Assembly: GCA_033813635.1 (NCBI GenBank)
Contig: JAPXRI010000013.1
Location: 1 to 61,477 of the forward strand
Length of the DNA: 61,477 nucleotides
Origin: JAPXRI01 sp033813635
GTDB taxonomy: Bacteria; Bacillota; Clostridia; Oscillospirales; QAMX01
Direction: 5' to 3'
Made by a program: the position numbers and the translations under genes
In this document: positions 1-8,739 of the stretch, piece by piece
Layout: the number at the start of each line of letters is the position of its first letter
Numbering within the stretch: position 1 is the first letter of the stretch
The notes under the pieces: generated by a model
What the model was told of the DNA's origin: nothing
The model's database searches: none
Seen by the model: the letters and a program-made list of their open reading frames with translations, nothing else

Positions 1-356
1 ATCGCGTAAAAAAGCAGGTTCAAAAGCCAGCATATAGTCGCCGGCGCCATCGCGATAAACCCCACCAGCAGACCGTAGTATTTCCTGTATACCGCGTGGC
101 TTAGTGTCAGCCTGGTATTGTAATCGTCTCCAAGGTCCCAGGTGCGCTGATAGCTTAAGTAGTCGGTAAGCAATAAGGTCGCCAATGTAGCGATTAACTG
201 CTGATAGGGGGTCGTGTCGCCGTTTTCATCGCCGAATATAATTGTAACAACCAATGCGAAAAGAAAGTAAAACAAAAAGGAAATAATCTGAAGCCACAGC
301 ATCCCCATTGCCGTTCTGAACATCATCTGCTTGAATGTTTTTCTCTTCAAAGACAT
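1..356 (-). CDS. Integral membrane protein, unknown, cut by window edge
   Basis: The first 118 codons of a minus-strand gene are visible; the rest lies before the window. The protein starts MSLKRKTFKQMMFRTAMG, then has a hydrophobic segment at about residues 19-40, a polar stretch rich in acidic residues and Thr (about 41-50), a second partly hydrophobic stretch (about 52-65), a polar loop containing RTWDLGDDYN, and another hydrophobic segment near residues 95-118. This is a polytopic membrane protein. No family motif is visible and I give no function. The start at 356 has GGAG nine bases upstream, and a good promoter lies at 395-423, so the 5' end is secure. Confidence 0.6.
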   Translation of the reverse strand, partial: MSLKRKTFKQMMFRTAMGMLWLQIISFLFYFLFALVVTIIFGDENGDTTPYQQLIATLATLLLTDYLSYQRTWDLGDDYNTRLTLSHAVYRKYYGLLVGFIAMAPATICWLLNLLFYA

Positions 357-394
357 TTACGACAACTCCAAAACGCGTATTTTAGCCCAAATTC

Positions 395-423
395 ATTATA
401 TATCGGTTTTTTCTAAAAGTCAA
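395..423 (-). promoter_or_regulatory. Sigma-70 type promoter for the truncated membrane-protein gene
   Basis: Read on the minus strand: -35 TTGACT (418-423), 17-base spacer, -10 TATAAT (395-400). The start codon of the downstream gene is about 40 bases further on. Confidence 0.7.
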
Positions 424-473
424 TCACTGTAACAAATTCTTAATATTAACTCAGATATTAGAATCCTTCCGAA

Positions 474-519
474 TAAAAAATCCGGGGCAATCCGGCCGCT
501 CAGCCTGCCCCGATTTTTT
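474..519 (-). terminator. Rho-independent terminator, bidirectional
   Basis: An inverted repeat (CGGGGCA at 483-489 with TGCCCCG at 506-512) is flanked by A-rich and T-rich runs on both sides, so it can work in both directions. On the minus strand it ends the capA-like gene, overlapping its stop codon. Confidence 0.75.
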
Positions 520-1640
520 TATTCTCCGTCAACTCTCAGTCCGCCGTGAATTAGTCTTCGCTTATGGTTGAGGTAATCCGTACACACTTCATGGTGTATT
601 TCCGCGCACATCATGTTCGAAAGGAAGGTCAAATTATAAGGGTTGGGAACGCTCCCGTCTTCCTCCACCACGCCCAAGGCTCTAAAGCGGGCTTCACCGT
701 CGGACATATAAAAATCCTCCCACCTTTTTGAAAAAAATTCTTCGTCATCAAGAAGCCTGCTTCTTTCTTCGAAAGGCTTAAGGATATCGTCGGCCGCTTT
801 GCCGCGGGCGACGGACAGCTTGCCGTTATCGACGGTAAACGGTATATATTCCGCCTCATTTTTTTCTCCCACCGTAATGACGGGAAGGACGCCGTACTTC
901 CACATAGGATGGTTATCCCACACAAACAGGGTGTTCCCCTGTCCGTAGCATATTTCAGCGCCCATATACTGCTCGCGGCAGCATACGCAATGGGTATGCT
1001 GTGCGAAAACGAAATCTGCGCCGCGCTCCGCCATTTTACGCAGCCTTCTTCTGGTCATCGGCGATGTCATGTCATACAGTTCTTTTCCGCCGTGGTATAT
1101 GACGATGACCTTCCTGCCCTCTTTTTTGGCATTTTCAATATCTTCAAGCGTATCATACGGGTCAAAGGGATTTGCGCCGGCCCGCATGTCGTTCGCAATC
1201 GTAAACTCATGCTCTGCCACCGCAATAAGAGCGGCTTTTACGCCGTTAACCTCAAAATTGTACACTCTGCGTGCTACCGCGATGTTTTCACCCGCGCCCA
1301 CAAAGTCCATACCGTATTTTTTAACGGTTTCGATTGTGTCCGCAAGGCCGACTCTGCCAAAATCCAGTATATGGTTGTTGGCGAGCCCGCATAATCTTAC
1401 CCCGATTTTCTTTAAAACCTCCGCGGACGCGGGGGCGCCGCGAAGATTTGGGCCGGCTTTTTCGATCGGTTCCCCGCGGAGCGTCAACGCGCCTTCAACA
1501 TTGATAAATGAGAAGTCCGCTTTTCTAAAATAATCCGCAACATCCCCGAAGGTGCTCTCCACCTCTCCCCTCGCCAGACGGTCCGCATTGATCTCGGTCG
1601 GAATAAAATCTCCGCCTATTGCCATCTTAAACCTGCTCAT
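519..1640 (-). CDS. CapA-family metallophosphatase (PGA capsule type)
   Basis: The 373-residue protein matches the CapA/PgsA capsule-synthesis branch of the calcineurin-like phosphoesterases. Visible motifs in order: GGDF near residue 9, NVEG near 47, ANNHILDFG near 86, YHGG near 182 and AQHTH near 214; these Asp, Asn and His residues form the family's two-metal site. In the family, members act in poly-gamma-glutamate capsule synthesis or as cell-wall-associated phosphatases, but here no capB or capC lies nearby and no signal peptide is seen, so the substrate is open. The ATG has AGGAG eight bases upstream. The gene follows the glycoside hydrolase by 33 bases, on the same strand, which suggests a shared transcript. 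Confidence 0.8.
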   Translation of the reverse strand: MSRFKMAIGGDFIPTEINADRLARGEVESTFGDVADYFRKADFSFINVEGALTLRGEPIEKAGPNLRGAPASAEVLKKIGVRLCGLANNHILDFGRVGLADTIETVKKYGMDFVGAGENIAVARRVYNFEVNGVKAALIAVAEHEFTIANDMRAGANPFDPYDTLEDIENAKKEGRKVIVIYHGGKELYDMTSPMTRRRLRKMAERGADFVFAQHTHCVCCREQYMGAEICYGQGNTLFVWDNHPMWKYGVLPVITVGEKNEAEYIPFTVDNGKLSVARGKAADDILKPFEERSRLLDDEEFFSKRWEDFYMSDGEARFRALGVVEEDGSVPNPYNLTFLSNMMCAEIHHEVCTDYLNHKRRLIHGGLRVDGE

Positions 1641-1673
1641 TTAAAACGCTCCTTTGCCAGCCATCTGCGGATT

Positions 1674-4208
1674 TTAATACAAGAGTTTTACAGGACCGTA
1701 CAGTCCGCCGGATAGGGACTCCTTCTGGAACAGGCGTTCCCTCTCCCAATAGCAGCTTGTGAGCTGCCAAGGGCTCCATTTATCGAAGGCTTTCGTGTGC
1801 ATGTACTCATTTGCCATCGTATTGGTGACGTAAATTTCCAGCTCGTTCATTTCTTTCAGCGCTTCGGCCGGAATCTCGTAGCCGTACGGCGCCATCACGC
1901 GTGCGCCTAAAGCCTCCCCGTTGAGAAACACCCTGCAGGTATAGCGCACCTCGCCGAGATCCAGTACAACCTTGCCTTCCTTTTTATGAGTCGTAAAATA
2001 TGTTTTGTAAACCCCGGTGCCCGAAAATCCTTCCCCGACCGCAGCCTTCCAATCGCCCAGTTCAATCGGACGCTCATCCTCCGCGATATCCTCTATGCGG
2101 TAGTTCATCTCGTCAATAATAAATCTCCGGCTCCTGCGGAAGGTAAATTTTCCGTCATATATGGACTCCGCGGTGAACACGGGGACCTCTTCGGCATCGC
2201 ACCCATCTTCTGACAGCCACAGACAAGCAAGCTCCCCGGACCGCAGAGTAAGCTCTACCGTGTCCCCCGCGCGGCGCGGCCTGTGCAGCCCGCCGTTTTG
2301 AAGGTCCAAAAGCGTGACATCCTCTTTAATATAGACGGAAACCTCGGACGCGGAGACCGACTGGTTATACAACAAAAACATCCTGCCGTTTTCCGCTGTT
2401 CTCTCAGCAAGGCGAATCCATTCCAAATCACCCGAGAGCTTCAGCGGCGCCTTCAAGACATTCCTCGCATTCTCAACCGTTACGGCCCCGTGGATCGACG
2501 GCGCGGCGCAGCCGGAAATGACAAACACCTTTCCCCCGCCTTTGATGAACCGCGCAAGGGCGTTTTCGCTCTCCTTTCGCATATGCTTGCAGGGCGGGAT
2601 CACCAGAGCGGTATACCTCGCTTTACCCATTGAGATTACGCCGCGGTCAAGGGCGGCGGGGTCTGCATTCGCAATCACGTCATCATCGAAAACATCAAAG
2701 GGAATTTGCGCCCGTTCAAGCTCAAAGCCGGCCTTTTCAAAATCCGCCGCGCACTCCTGCACCCGCTCCCCGGCCCAGAAGTCGCGTACCGGCATGTAAA
2801 GCGCTACGCTGTTGGCGCTGTCACCCAGAGAGGACACATATGAGAGCCGCTCGACATATTCGTTAAAGACGCTGATATCCTCATAGCAGGCATGGTTTTC
2901 CGTGAAAAACGGCAATTCTCCGACCATCAGAAATCCCTCGCGCCCGTACGGGATTCCTAATAAATTATAAACATTAATGCCGCGTACGGCCTGAAAATTC
3001 AAAATATAACGCATTTGATCAAAGGTCAGTCCGGCTCCGTACACTCCGAAGGATTCCGTAAGCGCGCGCACCGCGCCAATCTGCGCCGCCGCGGAGGACG
3101 CGTAACGGGGGAAAAAGCCGTTTTCACAGGTAATTCCCGTTATTTCGTTAAACGGCGCCGGTCTTTCAGCGGGGAAAATCTGACGCCAGATAACGTCGAT
3201 TCCCGGCACATCAAAGCATCTGAGGGCGCGCAGCGCATGAAAATTCCCTCCGTCCATACAACCCAAAGGCTTATCGTCCCTATCCACATGCCCTGTAAAT
3301 GCCATGCCGTTTTTATTGGCCCATTCCTTTTCGGCGAGCAGGTAATTGCGGCAAAACATCTCGCTGCACAAATCATACCAGTCGATGCGCGCCTGCGCGG
3401 CCTCGGCGCCAATTTCTTTTTCGCCCAGAAGTTCCGGAAAAAAGGGGCGTATGGAGTAGCCGTAACGCCGTATAAATTCCTCCTCGATTTCCTCTCTGAA
3501 CGGGACAGGACGCGGCGCCGTGGGCTCGTCGGTGAACACCGCGGTAAAAAGATTGCCAAAAAACTCATGCAGGTAGGGTTTGTACTCCTCGTGAGTCATT
3601 TTCAAAAAGGCTTCCGTCGCCTCTTTTCTTGTGAGATCCGGTAAATCCGGGTGCGCGGGCTCTTCAAAAAGGCTCCTCCTGGAGTAATATTCCGTCACCT
3701 CGCCGTCCTCTTCAAAAACATGTCCGGTATCAATTTGCTCGCCGTTTTCAAGAAAAGCGGCCGCCGTATCCACCGTCGCTTCGTATTTTTCGCCCGCGGC
3801 ATAGGTCTTTTTCCTGCTCGCAAGGCTTTTTCTCGCAAACTCCGGATGCTTTATAAGAACCTTGCCGCACGCTCCGCCCGACGGCCAGCCGCCCTCGTCA
3901 TAAAGCCAAAGCACCATGCCCATTTCCTTTGCCTTTTTCGCGGCATAGCGGTATTCCTCAAAATATGCCGGGGTCAGATAGTCCGGCTCAAGCAGCGTGG
4001 GAAAAGCTTTCGGGCGAAAGCTTTTCGGCTCCGGTATGATGTATGCGGCTTTTATCCCGAGACGCCGCATTTCCGCAAGCTGGCGGTCGGTTTCCTCCCG
4101 GCTCACGGGGCCGTTCCATATCCAGGAATACACCGGCGCAAAGGCAAGCGGCGGAGCCTGGAATTTTTCTTTTGCAAACAGTTTTTCTTCGCCATAAAAG
4201 CAGCTCAT
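1674..4208 (-). CDS. Glycoside hydrolase, rhamnosidase-like (GH106-type)
   Basis: The protein (844 residues from the chosen start) begins its catalytic part with YSWIWNGPVSREETDRQL, the kind of opening seen in GH106-type alpha-L-rhamnosidases and relatives (WxWNGxVxxEExxRQL), followed by LWLYDEGGWPSG. The C-terminal 150 residues (GVYKTYF, LDLGEVRYTCRVFLNG) read as a galactose-binding-like beta-sandwich that usually caps such enzymes. There is no signal peptide, so it probably cleaves imported oligosaccharides in the cytoplasm. The frame is open back to 4313, but the ATG at 4208 has GAGGAGAGGAA just upstream and is preferred. The family call is moderate; the exact sugar specificity cannot be read. 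Confidence 0.6.
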   Translation of the reverse strand: MSCFYGEEKLFAKEKFQAPPLAFAPVYSWIWNGPVSREETDRQLAEMRRLGIKAAYIIPEPKSFRPKAFPTLLEPDYLTPAYFEEYRYAAKKAKEMGMVLWLYDEGGWPSGGACGKVLIKHPEFARKSLASRKKTYAAGEKYEATVDTAAAFLENGEQIDTGHVFEEDGEVTEYYSRRSLFEEPAHPDLPDLTRKEATEAFLKMTHEEYKPYLHEFFGNLFTAVFTDEPTAPRPVPFREEIEEEFIRRYGYSIRPFFPELLGEKEIGAEAAQARIDWYDLCSEMFCRNYLLAEKEWANKNGMAFTGHVDRDDKPLGCMDGGNFHALRALRCFDVPGIDVIWRQIFPAERPAPFNEITGITCENGFFPRYASSAAAQIGAVRALTESFGVYGAGLTFDQMRYILNFQAVRGINVYNLLGIPYGREGFLMVGELPFFTENHACYEDISVFNEYVERLSYVSSLGDSANSVALYMPVRDFWAGERVQECAADFEKAGFELERAQIPFDVFDDDVIANADPAALDRGVISMGKARYTALVIPPCKHMRKESENALARFIKGGGKVFVISGCAAPSIHGAVTVENARNVLKAPLKLSGDLEWIRLAERTAENGRMFLLYNQSVSASEVSVYIKEDVTLLDLQNGGLHRPRRAGDTVELTLRSGELACLWLSEDGCDAEEVPVFTAESIYDGKFTFRRSRRFIIDEMNYRIEDIAEDERPIELGDWKAAVGEGFSGTGVYKTYFTTHKKEGKVVLDLGEVRYTCRVFLNGEALGARVMAPYGYEIPAEALKEMNELEIYVTNTMANEYMHTKAFDKWSPWQLTSCYWERERLFQKESLSGGLYGPVKLLY

Positions 4209-4264
4209 AGCTTCCTCTCCTCGAATCATAGCTGCCGTTTTTACCATATAGCAGCGCGGCGGAT

Positions 4265-4307
4265 AAAATAAAAACCCCAACTTCGAAACAATTGTGTCAA
4301 AGTTGAG
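4265..4307 (-). terminator. Terminator-like hairpin in the leader of the glycoside hydrolase gene
   Basis: On the minus strand a stem of about nine pairs (CCTCAACTT with AAGTTGGGG, 4275-4307) is followed by TTTTTATTTT. It sits about 60 bases before the start codon at 4208. It may be an attenuator or the leftover terminator of a lost gene. Confidence 0.5.
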
Positions 4308-4321
4308 GTACATATTGTGAC

Positions 4322-4343
4322 TGTGCGACGGAATAGCACAATC
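4322..4343. repeat. Short direct repeat, copy 1
   Basis: The 22-base sequence matches the one at 4409-4428 except for a two-base insertion and one substitution; both end in AATAGCACAATC. The copies are about 87 bases apart. The stretch 4209-4532 holds no gene that I can see apart from these repeats and the two hairpins listed. Confidence 0.55.
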
Positions 4344-4408
4344 TATTATAATGCTTAAAACAAGGTGTTTCTGCCTACAGTCTATGTTCTGCTGTTATTC
4401 GGATTTGC

Positions 4409-4428
4409 TGTGACGAAATAGCACAATC
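4409..4428. repeat. Short direct repeat, copy 2
   Basis: Partner of 4322-4343 (shared core AATAGCACAATC preceded by TGTG and GACG). Function unknown; a pair of protein-binding sites or a scar of recombination are both possible. Confidence 0.55.
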
Positions 4429-4503
4429 GGTTTCCAATCGCAAGACTTTTATTTTTTTTATTATACTATATCACAGCAGATAAATCAACAATTTCGTATG
4501 TAA

Positions 4504-4528
4504 AAGCCGACAGTCAAACTGCCGGCTT
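4504..4528 (-). terminator. Terminator of the sigma/recombinase chimera gene
   Basis: Minus strand: stem AAGCCGGCAGT with ACTGTCGGCTT and a three-base loop, followed by TTAC. It starts four bases after the stop codon. Confidence 0.65.
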
Positions 4529-4532
4529 TCGG

Positions 4533-5201
4533 TTATACTGTTTCGGTTGTTTCGGTTCCGAATTTCGTGATCACTTTAATTGTTCCGTCCTTATATGCCT
4601 TTATACATTCCACCACCCTGCGAATAACCATATCATCATATTCCGTGAAGGAGGTGTCATGGCTATCTAACCAATCGCAAAGCCGTTTGATTTCAGAGTT
4701 TACTTCATCACTTTTATCAAGCTTTGCCTTTGCGGTTTCCTGCTGCTCACGAAGCGTTTTAATTTCATCGGCAACATTTTGGATGCACTCTAAATATCGG
4801 GTTTTATCACCTCCGGTGTTCCGATAGCTTATCATATAATTTTCCATTTCCTTAGTTGCTTCCATGATACGCTTTTCAATAGCACCGAGATCAAGGTTTG
4901 TCTCATCTCCAGTTACGGCATACGCAAGATTCGCTTTGATTAGAGTTATTGCCTCCGCATTGTCATTCACGGCATTTTTTAGTGCCCTGCATAGATTACA
5001 TTGGTTTCGCGCAATAGATAATATCCACGGTTTGAATAATTCTTTATTTTGGAGCTTGTCATATCCAATATAGGCAGCATAGTATGTTTCTTGAATAACA
5101 TCGTCCGCATCAAAACTGCTCGGTAACCTAAAGTTGATATATCGTTCAACCACAACACGATGCTTTTGTAAAAGCATTTCAAAAGATACTTCTTGTTCCA
5201 T
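4533..5201 (-). CDS. Chimera: sigma-70 region 2 fused to serine-recombinase C-terminus
   Basis: The 222-residue protein has two unlike parts. Residues 1-70 are sigma-70 region 2 of the ECF type (DADDVIQETYYAAY, then FKPWILSIARNQC). Region 4, needed for -35 recognition, is missing. From about residue 72 to the end the sequence instead reads like the tail of a large serine recombinase: a coiled-coil (IKTLREQQETAKAKL) followed by TEYDDMVIRRVVECI and a closing strand KVITKFGTE. No resolvase catalytic domain or zinc ribbon is present. The frame opens at 5237, but the ATG at 5201 has AGGAGG five bases upstream. A promoter lies at 5307-5335. The gene is likely a fusion scar at the end of a mobile element; whether the product binds RNA polymerase or is inert is unknown. 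Confidence 0.7.
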   Translation of the reverse strand: MEQEVSFEMLLQKHRVVVERYINFRLPSSFDADDVIQETYYAAYIGYDKLQNKELFKPWILSIARNQCNLCRALKNAVNDNAEAITLIKANLAYAVTGDETNLDLGAIEKRIMEATKEMENYMISYRNTGGDKTRYLECIQNVADEIKTLREQQETAKAKLDKSDEVNSEIKRLCDWLDSHDTSFTEYDDMVIRRVVECIKAYKDGTIKVITKFGTETTETV

Positions 5202-5306
5202 ATGTTCCTCCTTTCGTGTTATTAAAACCGGTTTCACATATTAAGTTGTTTTTTTGCTCGAAAAGGTTCAAGGTTTGAAAAAATAAACCAAAAAATTCAC
5301 AGAGTA

Positions 5307-5335
5307 ATTATACCATTAAAATGTGAATTAGTCTA
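5307..5335 (-). promoter_or_regulatory. Promoter of the chimera gene
   Basis: Minus strand: -35 TAGACT (5330-5335), 17-base spacer, -10 TATAAT (5307-5312). The -35 lies inside the repeat 5322-5358, which recurs before the larger sigma gene. Confidence 0.55.
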
Positions 5336-5358
5336 TAACAAAACCACCGAGAGCAACC
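5322..5358. repeat. 37-base repeat carrying promoter and terminator halves, copy 1
   Basis: Matches 8654-8690 with three differences; similarity continues weakly for about a dozen bases. The shared part holds GTGAATTAGTCTATAAC and the left arm of the terminator stem. Confidence 0.75.
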
Positions 5359-5381
5359 ATGATGGTCACCCTCGGCGGTTT
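5341..5381 (-). terminator. Terminator of the large sigma-factor gene
   Basis: An 11-base stem (AAACCACCGAG with CTCGGCGGTTT, one G-T type mismatch) starts right after the stop codon of the minus-strand gene and is followed on that strand by TGTTATAG. Weak T-run, strong stem. Confidence 0.6.
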
Positions 5382-5386
5382 CGCTA

Positions 5387-8300
5387 TTATTTATTAGCCA
5401 TCTTTTTTGCTCGTTCAATGTATTCCTTAAAACGCTCCTCATTGCGAACGGGATTAAACCATTCCCAACCGCGAGGTGCGGTCATACCATAGTACATAAG
5501 GTCACAAGTTCCCTCAAACAAGTGGTCGTATGTGATAGGTTCTATAGTATCATCGGGAAGTTTGATTTGCCCTTTACCCTTTACAACCTTAATACCACCA
5601 TAAATCAGCGGATCACCTACATCCATTTCAGTACCATCGGGAATACTATCCCACTTGGGATATGCTTCAAAGGCTTTATCAAGCCACTCATATCCTTCCT
5701 CTTTCTTTCCGCAACCAAACAAGGCACACGCGGTACGGAAGCTTGTGCTTGCATAATGTCCGAGCCAAGCATCGGGGACAACCCCATCGCCAAGTCCTTC
5801 CATTATTTTCAGACGATACTTATTCCACGCTACTGCCTTCTCTTGCGCTGCCCAATATCTCGACGGACGACCAAAGAAATGACACAACAGATGGAAGTTG
5901 TTAACGTCGTGGCAAAGGCGGCTTTCTTTATGTTTACCTGCATCCCACAAACGATCTTCTACAACCTCTGCTTCGATTGCGCTATACTGCGTAATGGGAG
6001 GAGGAAGCTCGCGAATGCCCGTAAGATCTGCAAATACAACAATATCTCCGTCCTCATCAGCTACATAAGCATATTCTACCGCTCCCACAAATCCGTCGGT
6101 CAGATTGAGTGCATCATATCGACGTACAAGACCGTCAGCAAGAGGCATAAATCCTTCGCCTACGCCTTCATAAGAAGTCAATTCGTAAACCGCTGTTCTT
6201 GCTCCACTACAATATTCATTCTCGGTACGAACGATTCCGATGCCTTCGGCAAAATAGTAAACCTTCTTACCTCCGCGATACGACCATCCATCTTCCATAC
6301 CGCCGATATCAAGACAGAGCTTGAAACAGTTCTCAAAGGTTCCGGCTTTTGTGGTGATCGTTCCGCCATTCTCGCAGGTAATTTGTGTTCTTACATTACG
6401 CGACCACTTTGTGTATTCAATGATGGGGGTTGCTCCAATACACCACTCGTCCGACCAAATGCAGTTCGTTGCATCCTGCAAAATACCTAAAATATCATTA
6501 TAAAGAATGGGATACTCTGCAGCGCCCATACTGCCCGTATTCTTCCATTCAAACGACCAACGGTAGTTATGAGAGAAATAGAGGGTATTATTTTTCTTTT
6601 GAACTACATTTTTCGAAAAGAAATTCCAATGACCGGTTGCTGTGTAATCGGGATTAAATGTTGGGTCGGTAGAAAGTATTCGTCTTGCTACCGATGCCGC
6701 AGCCTTCGTATGAGCCTTTTCCATAGGTGTCACAGCAAGCTGCTCTGCACGCTCGATTGCAGAATAAACGTCACAGATGAACTGTCTGCCGTTCTTTTCA
6801 TCATAATAATCACACCGTATCTGCCCAATCATTTCAAGCCAAGAATTCTCGTTGTACTTAGAACGAATTAAATTCTCCCAAGAGGAAATGATAACTTTTT
6901 CATCATTTGCAAAAGATATGGTAAACATCAGCTCGGAAGTGATTGCTTCGGGATCGTGTCCGGAAACATATTCCCATGTATTGCCTGAATCAAGCGGCAA
7001 CAAGCCTTTTTGTGTTTTAACGTGATAGTCTTTGAGCAAGTAAGATTCTGTAATGCCGTCGTTTGTATGATCGTGTCTTACGATTCCGACGCCGTACTTA
7101 TAATAGCTCTTGAATATAGACTTTCCATCATCATCCCAAAGCTTAGTTATCCAAAGTTGACAATTCTCAAATTTACCGCACGGTGTTTCTACGGTTTCGC
7201 TGTCTGAAGCAAAGGAAAGTGTCGCTCCGTCAGTACCGACAAAAGTTTCTCCAAGGGAAATATCCGCAAAGAAATTTCCGTCACACCTTGATGAACTGCG
7301 GAATATGTGCCTTACGGTTCTATCAATTGAATTCATGTACCCTTCGCCAAAGCCTTCGCTGTTCCAAAAGCAAACATCATTATTGATCAATCTGTATTCT
7401 TCGGCATTTGCTCCTATAAGGTATCGTTTTTCACTTTTATCCTTATAGTCCGATGCAAGTATTTCTTCCATCTTTCGTGCGTAAGGCACAAGAATACAGT
7501 AAGCATCCTCTTTTGAGAGAATTGCTTCTACCTTGTCATATGCTGCGCGCCCATCCTCTACCTTTCCCTCGCGGAAAAGATTATAGCCAAGCCAAAACCA
7601 CTCGCGACCAAGTGCCTTGACAAACCCTGCCTTTTCAAGACGAGGAATCTGCTTGTCACGAATAAAGTCAATGCGAGCGCCTCCATATACCTTGGAATCT
7701 TCACGAGCCACGATAAAGGTCATTACCTCCTCGTTCTTCCCTTCCATAGCTGCATCCGCAATACGTGCAAACAGAGCATCATTCTTTTTACCGGGGAGCC
7801 ACCACCAACCGCGCATCAACACATCGGCAAGCGCGTGTTGCTTTTCGGTACATTCGGGAAGTTCCTCTACCTCACGAAGCACCTGCGAATATTCCTTTTC
7901 AAAACCACTCTTATCATTTTTAACCTGCCACAATTTCAGTTCTTCAACCTTCTTCATAACACGCTGCACAAAAGTATCACTATACTTTTCATTCATAGCG
8001 CACAGTTCCTTTCTGATTCGTTTTCGTCCATCGTGAAGTTGCCTTTTGACCGTTCCTTCTGAAATACGCATCCGATCTGCTATCTCCGCAATAGAAAGAT
8101 CGTCAAAATAGTGCAGTTGAATAATCTGCCGTACCTTTTCGGGCAACATCTCGATGCTTTTGTTTACCTCGTTTCGTTCCTCGGACAGTGCATAAAGTTC
8201 TGCGGGGTTCTCTGCTCCATCGTCGGTAATATTTAAGTTATCCACCACATCAAGCGGAAGGAAACTGCGGTATCTGCTTATCATGTTCAAAGCACAGTTT

Positions 8301-8542
8301 TTGGCGATGCGACACACCCAAGAACCATACTTTTTAGGTTCTTGTAAGGTATTTAGCTTCATCCAAGCCGTTACAAAAGCATCTTGCGCGGCATCTTCTG
8401 CCATAAAGTGATTTTTGGTTATGGTTATTGCAGAAGCTATTACTGCCTTTTGATAGCGTATTACTAAAACTTCATATGCAGATTGCTCTCCCGCAAGTGT
8501 AAGCATTACCAAGGTTTCGTCCGACTCGTTTTGATGGTACAT
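5387..8542 (-). CDS. ECF sigma factor with ~880-residue C-terminal extension
   Basis: Residues 1-170 are a complete ECF sigma factor: region 2 (AEDAAQDAFVTAWMKLN, GSWVCRIAKNCALN) and region 4 (LPEKVRQIIQLHYFDD, then IAEIADRMRISEGTVKRQL). The remaining 880 residues are not sigma-like. They contain helical stretches at about 190-370 and a duplicated beta-rich unit at about 451-526 and 729-810; both copies show TxxGxFENC, a YY or YYF strand, G(V/I)GIVR and a closing GLLPL or GFMPL. The C-terminal 170 residues look helical and repeat-like. The duplicated unit resembles folds usually found in secreted lipoproteins, yet no signal or membrane segment is visible. It probably acts as a built-in sensor or anti-sigma-like domain (inference). 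The ATG at 8542 has AGGAG seven bases upstream; the longer GTG at 8548 is less likely. Confidence 0.75.
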   Translation of the reverse strand: MYHQNESDETLVMLTLAGEQSAYEVLVIRYQKAVIASAITITKNHFMAEDAAQDAFVTAWMKLNTLQEPKKYGSWVCRIAKNCALNMISRYRSFLPLDVVDNLNITDDGAENPAELYALSEERNEVNKSIEMLPEKVRQIIQLHYFDDLSIAEIADRMRISEGTVKRQLHDGRKRIRKELCAMNEKYSDTFVQRVMKKVEELKLWQVKNDKSGFEKEYSQVLREVEELPECTEKQHALADVLMRGWWWLPGKKNDALFARIADAAMEGKNEEVMTFIVAREDSKVYGGARIDFIRDKQIPRLEKAGFVKALGREWFWLGYNLFREGKVEDGRAAYDKVEAILSKEDAYCILVPYARKMEEILASDYKDKSEKRYLIGANAEEYRLINNDVCFWNSEGFGEGYMNSIDRTVRHIFRSSSRCDGNFFADISLGETFVGTDGATLSFASDSETVETPCGKFENCQLWITKLWDDDGKSIFKSYYKYGVGIVRHDHTNDGITESYLLKDYHVKTQKGLLPLDSGNTWEYVSGHDPEAITSELMFTISFANDEKVIISSWENLIRSKYNENSWLEMIGQIRCDYYDEKNGRQFICDVYSAIERAEQLAVTPMEKAHTKAAASVARRILSTDPTFNPDYTATGHWNFFSKNVVQKKNNTLYFSHNYRWSFEWKNTGSMGAAEYPILYNDILGILQDATNCIWSDEWCIGATPIIEYTKWSRNVRTQITCENGGTITTKAGTFENCFKLCLDIGGMEDGWSYRGGKKVYYFAEGIGIVRTENEYCSGARTAVYELTSYEGVGEGFMPLADGLVRRYDALNLTDGFVGAVEYAYVADEDGDIVVFADLTGIRELPPPITQYSAIEAEVVEDRLWDAGKHKESRLCHDVNNFHLLCHFFGRPSRYWAAQEKAVAWNKYRLKIMEGLGDGVVPDAWLGHYASTSFRTACALFGCGKKEEGYEWLDKAFEAYPKWDSIPDGTEMDVGDPLIYGGIKVVKGKGQIKLPDDTIEPITYDHLFEGTCDLMYYGMTAPRGWEWFNPVRNEERFKEYIERAKKMANK

Positions 8543-8638
8543 ATGCACTCTCCTTTCTTGTTTTTTGGGAGTTCCCTTTTTTCAAGCGCTTGTCTTATAG
8601 ACACAAATCAGAATGAAAAGGTTGTGTGATTTGGAATA

Positions 8639-8667
8639 ATTACATCATAAATTTGTGAATTAGTCTA
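8639..8667 (-). promoter_or_regulatory. Promoter of the large sigma-factor gene
   Basis: Minus strand: -35 TAGACT (8662-8667), 17-base spacer, -10 TGTAAT (8639-8644). Same -35 and spacing as the promoter at 5307-5335, and inside the repeated block, so both sigma genes may answer to one control. Confidence 0.45.
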
Positions 8668-8690
8668 TAACAAAGCCGCCGAGAGCGACC
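8654..8690. repeat. 37-base repeat carrying promoter and terminator halves, copy 2
   Basis: Partner of 5322-5358. Here the right arm of the terminator stem has decayed, so it is a weaker hairpin after the Xre gene. Confidence 0.75.
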
Positions 8691-8739
8691 AAATGGTTAC
8701 CCCCTTCACTTTGTTATTAAACAAACATCAACTATTTAC

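Noticed and set aside
1069..1533. 154-codon plus-strand frame over the CapA-like gene
   Set aside because: Serine-rich antisense shadow; the minus strand has the metallophosphatase motifs.
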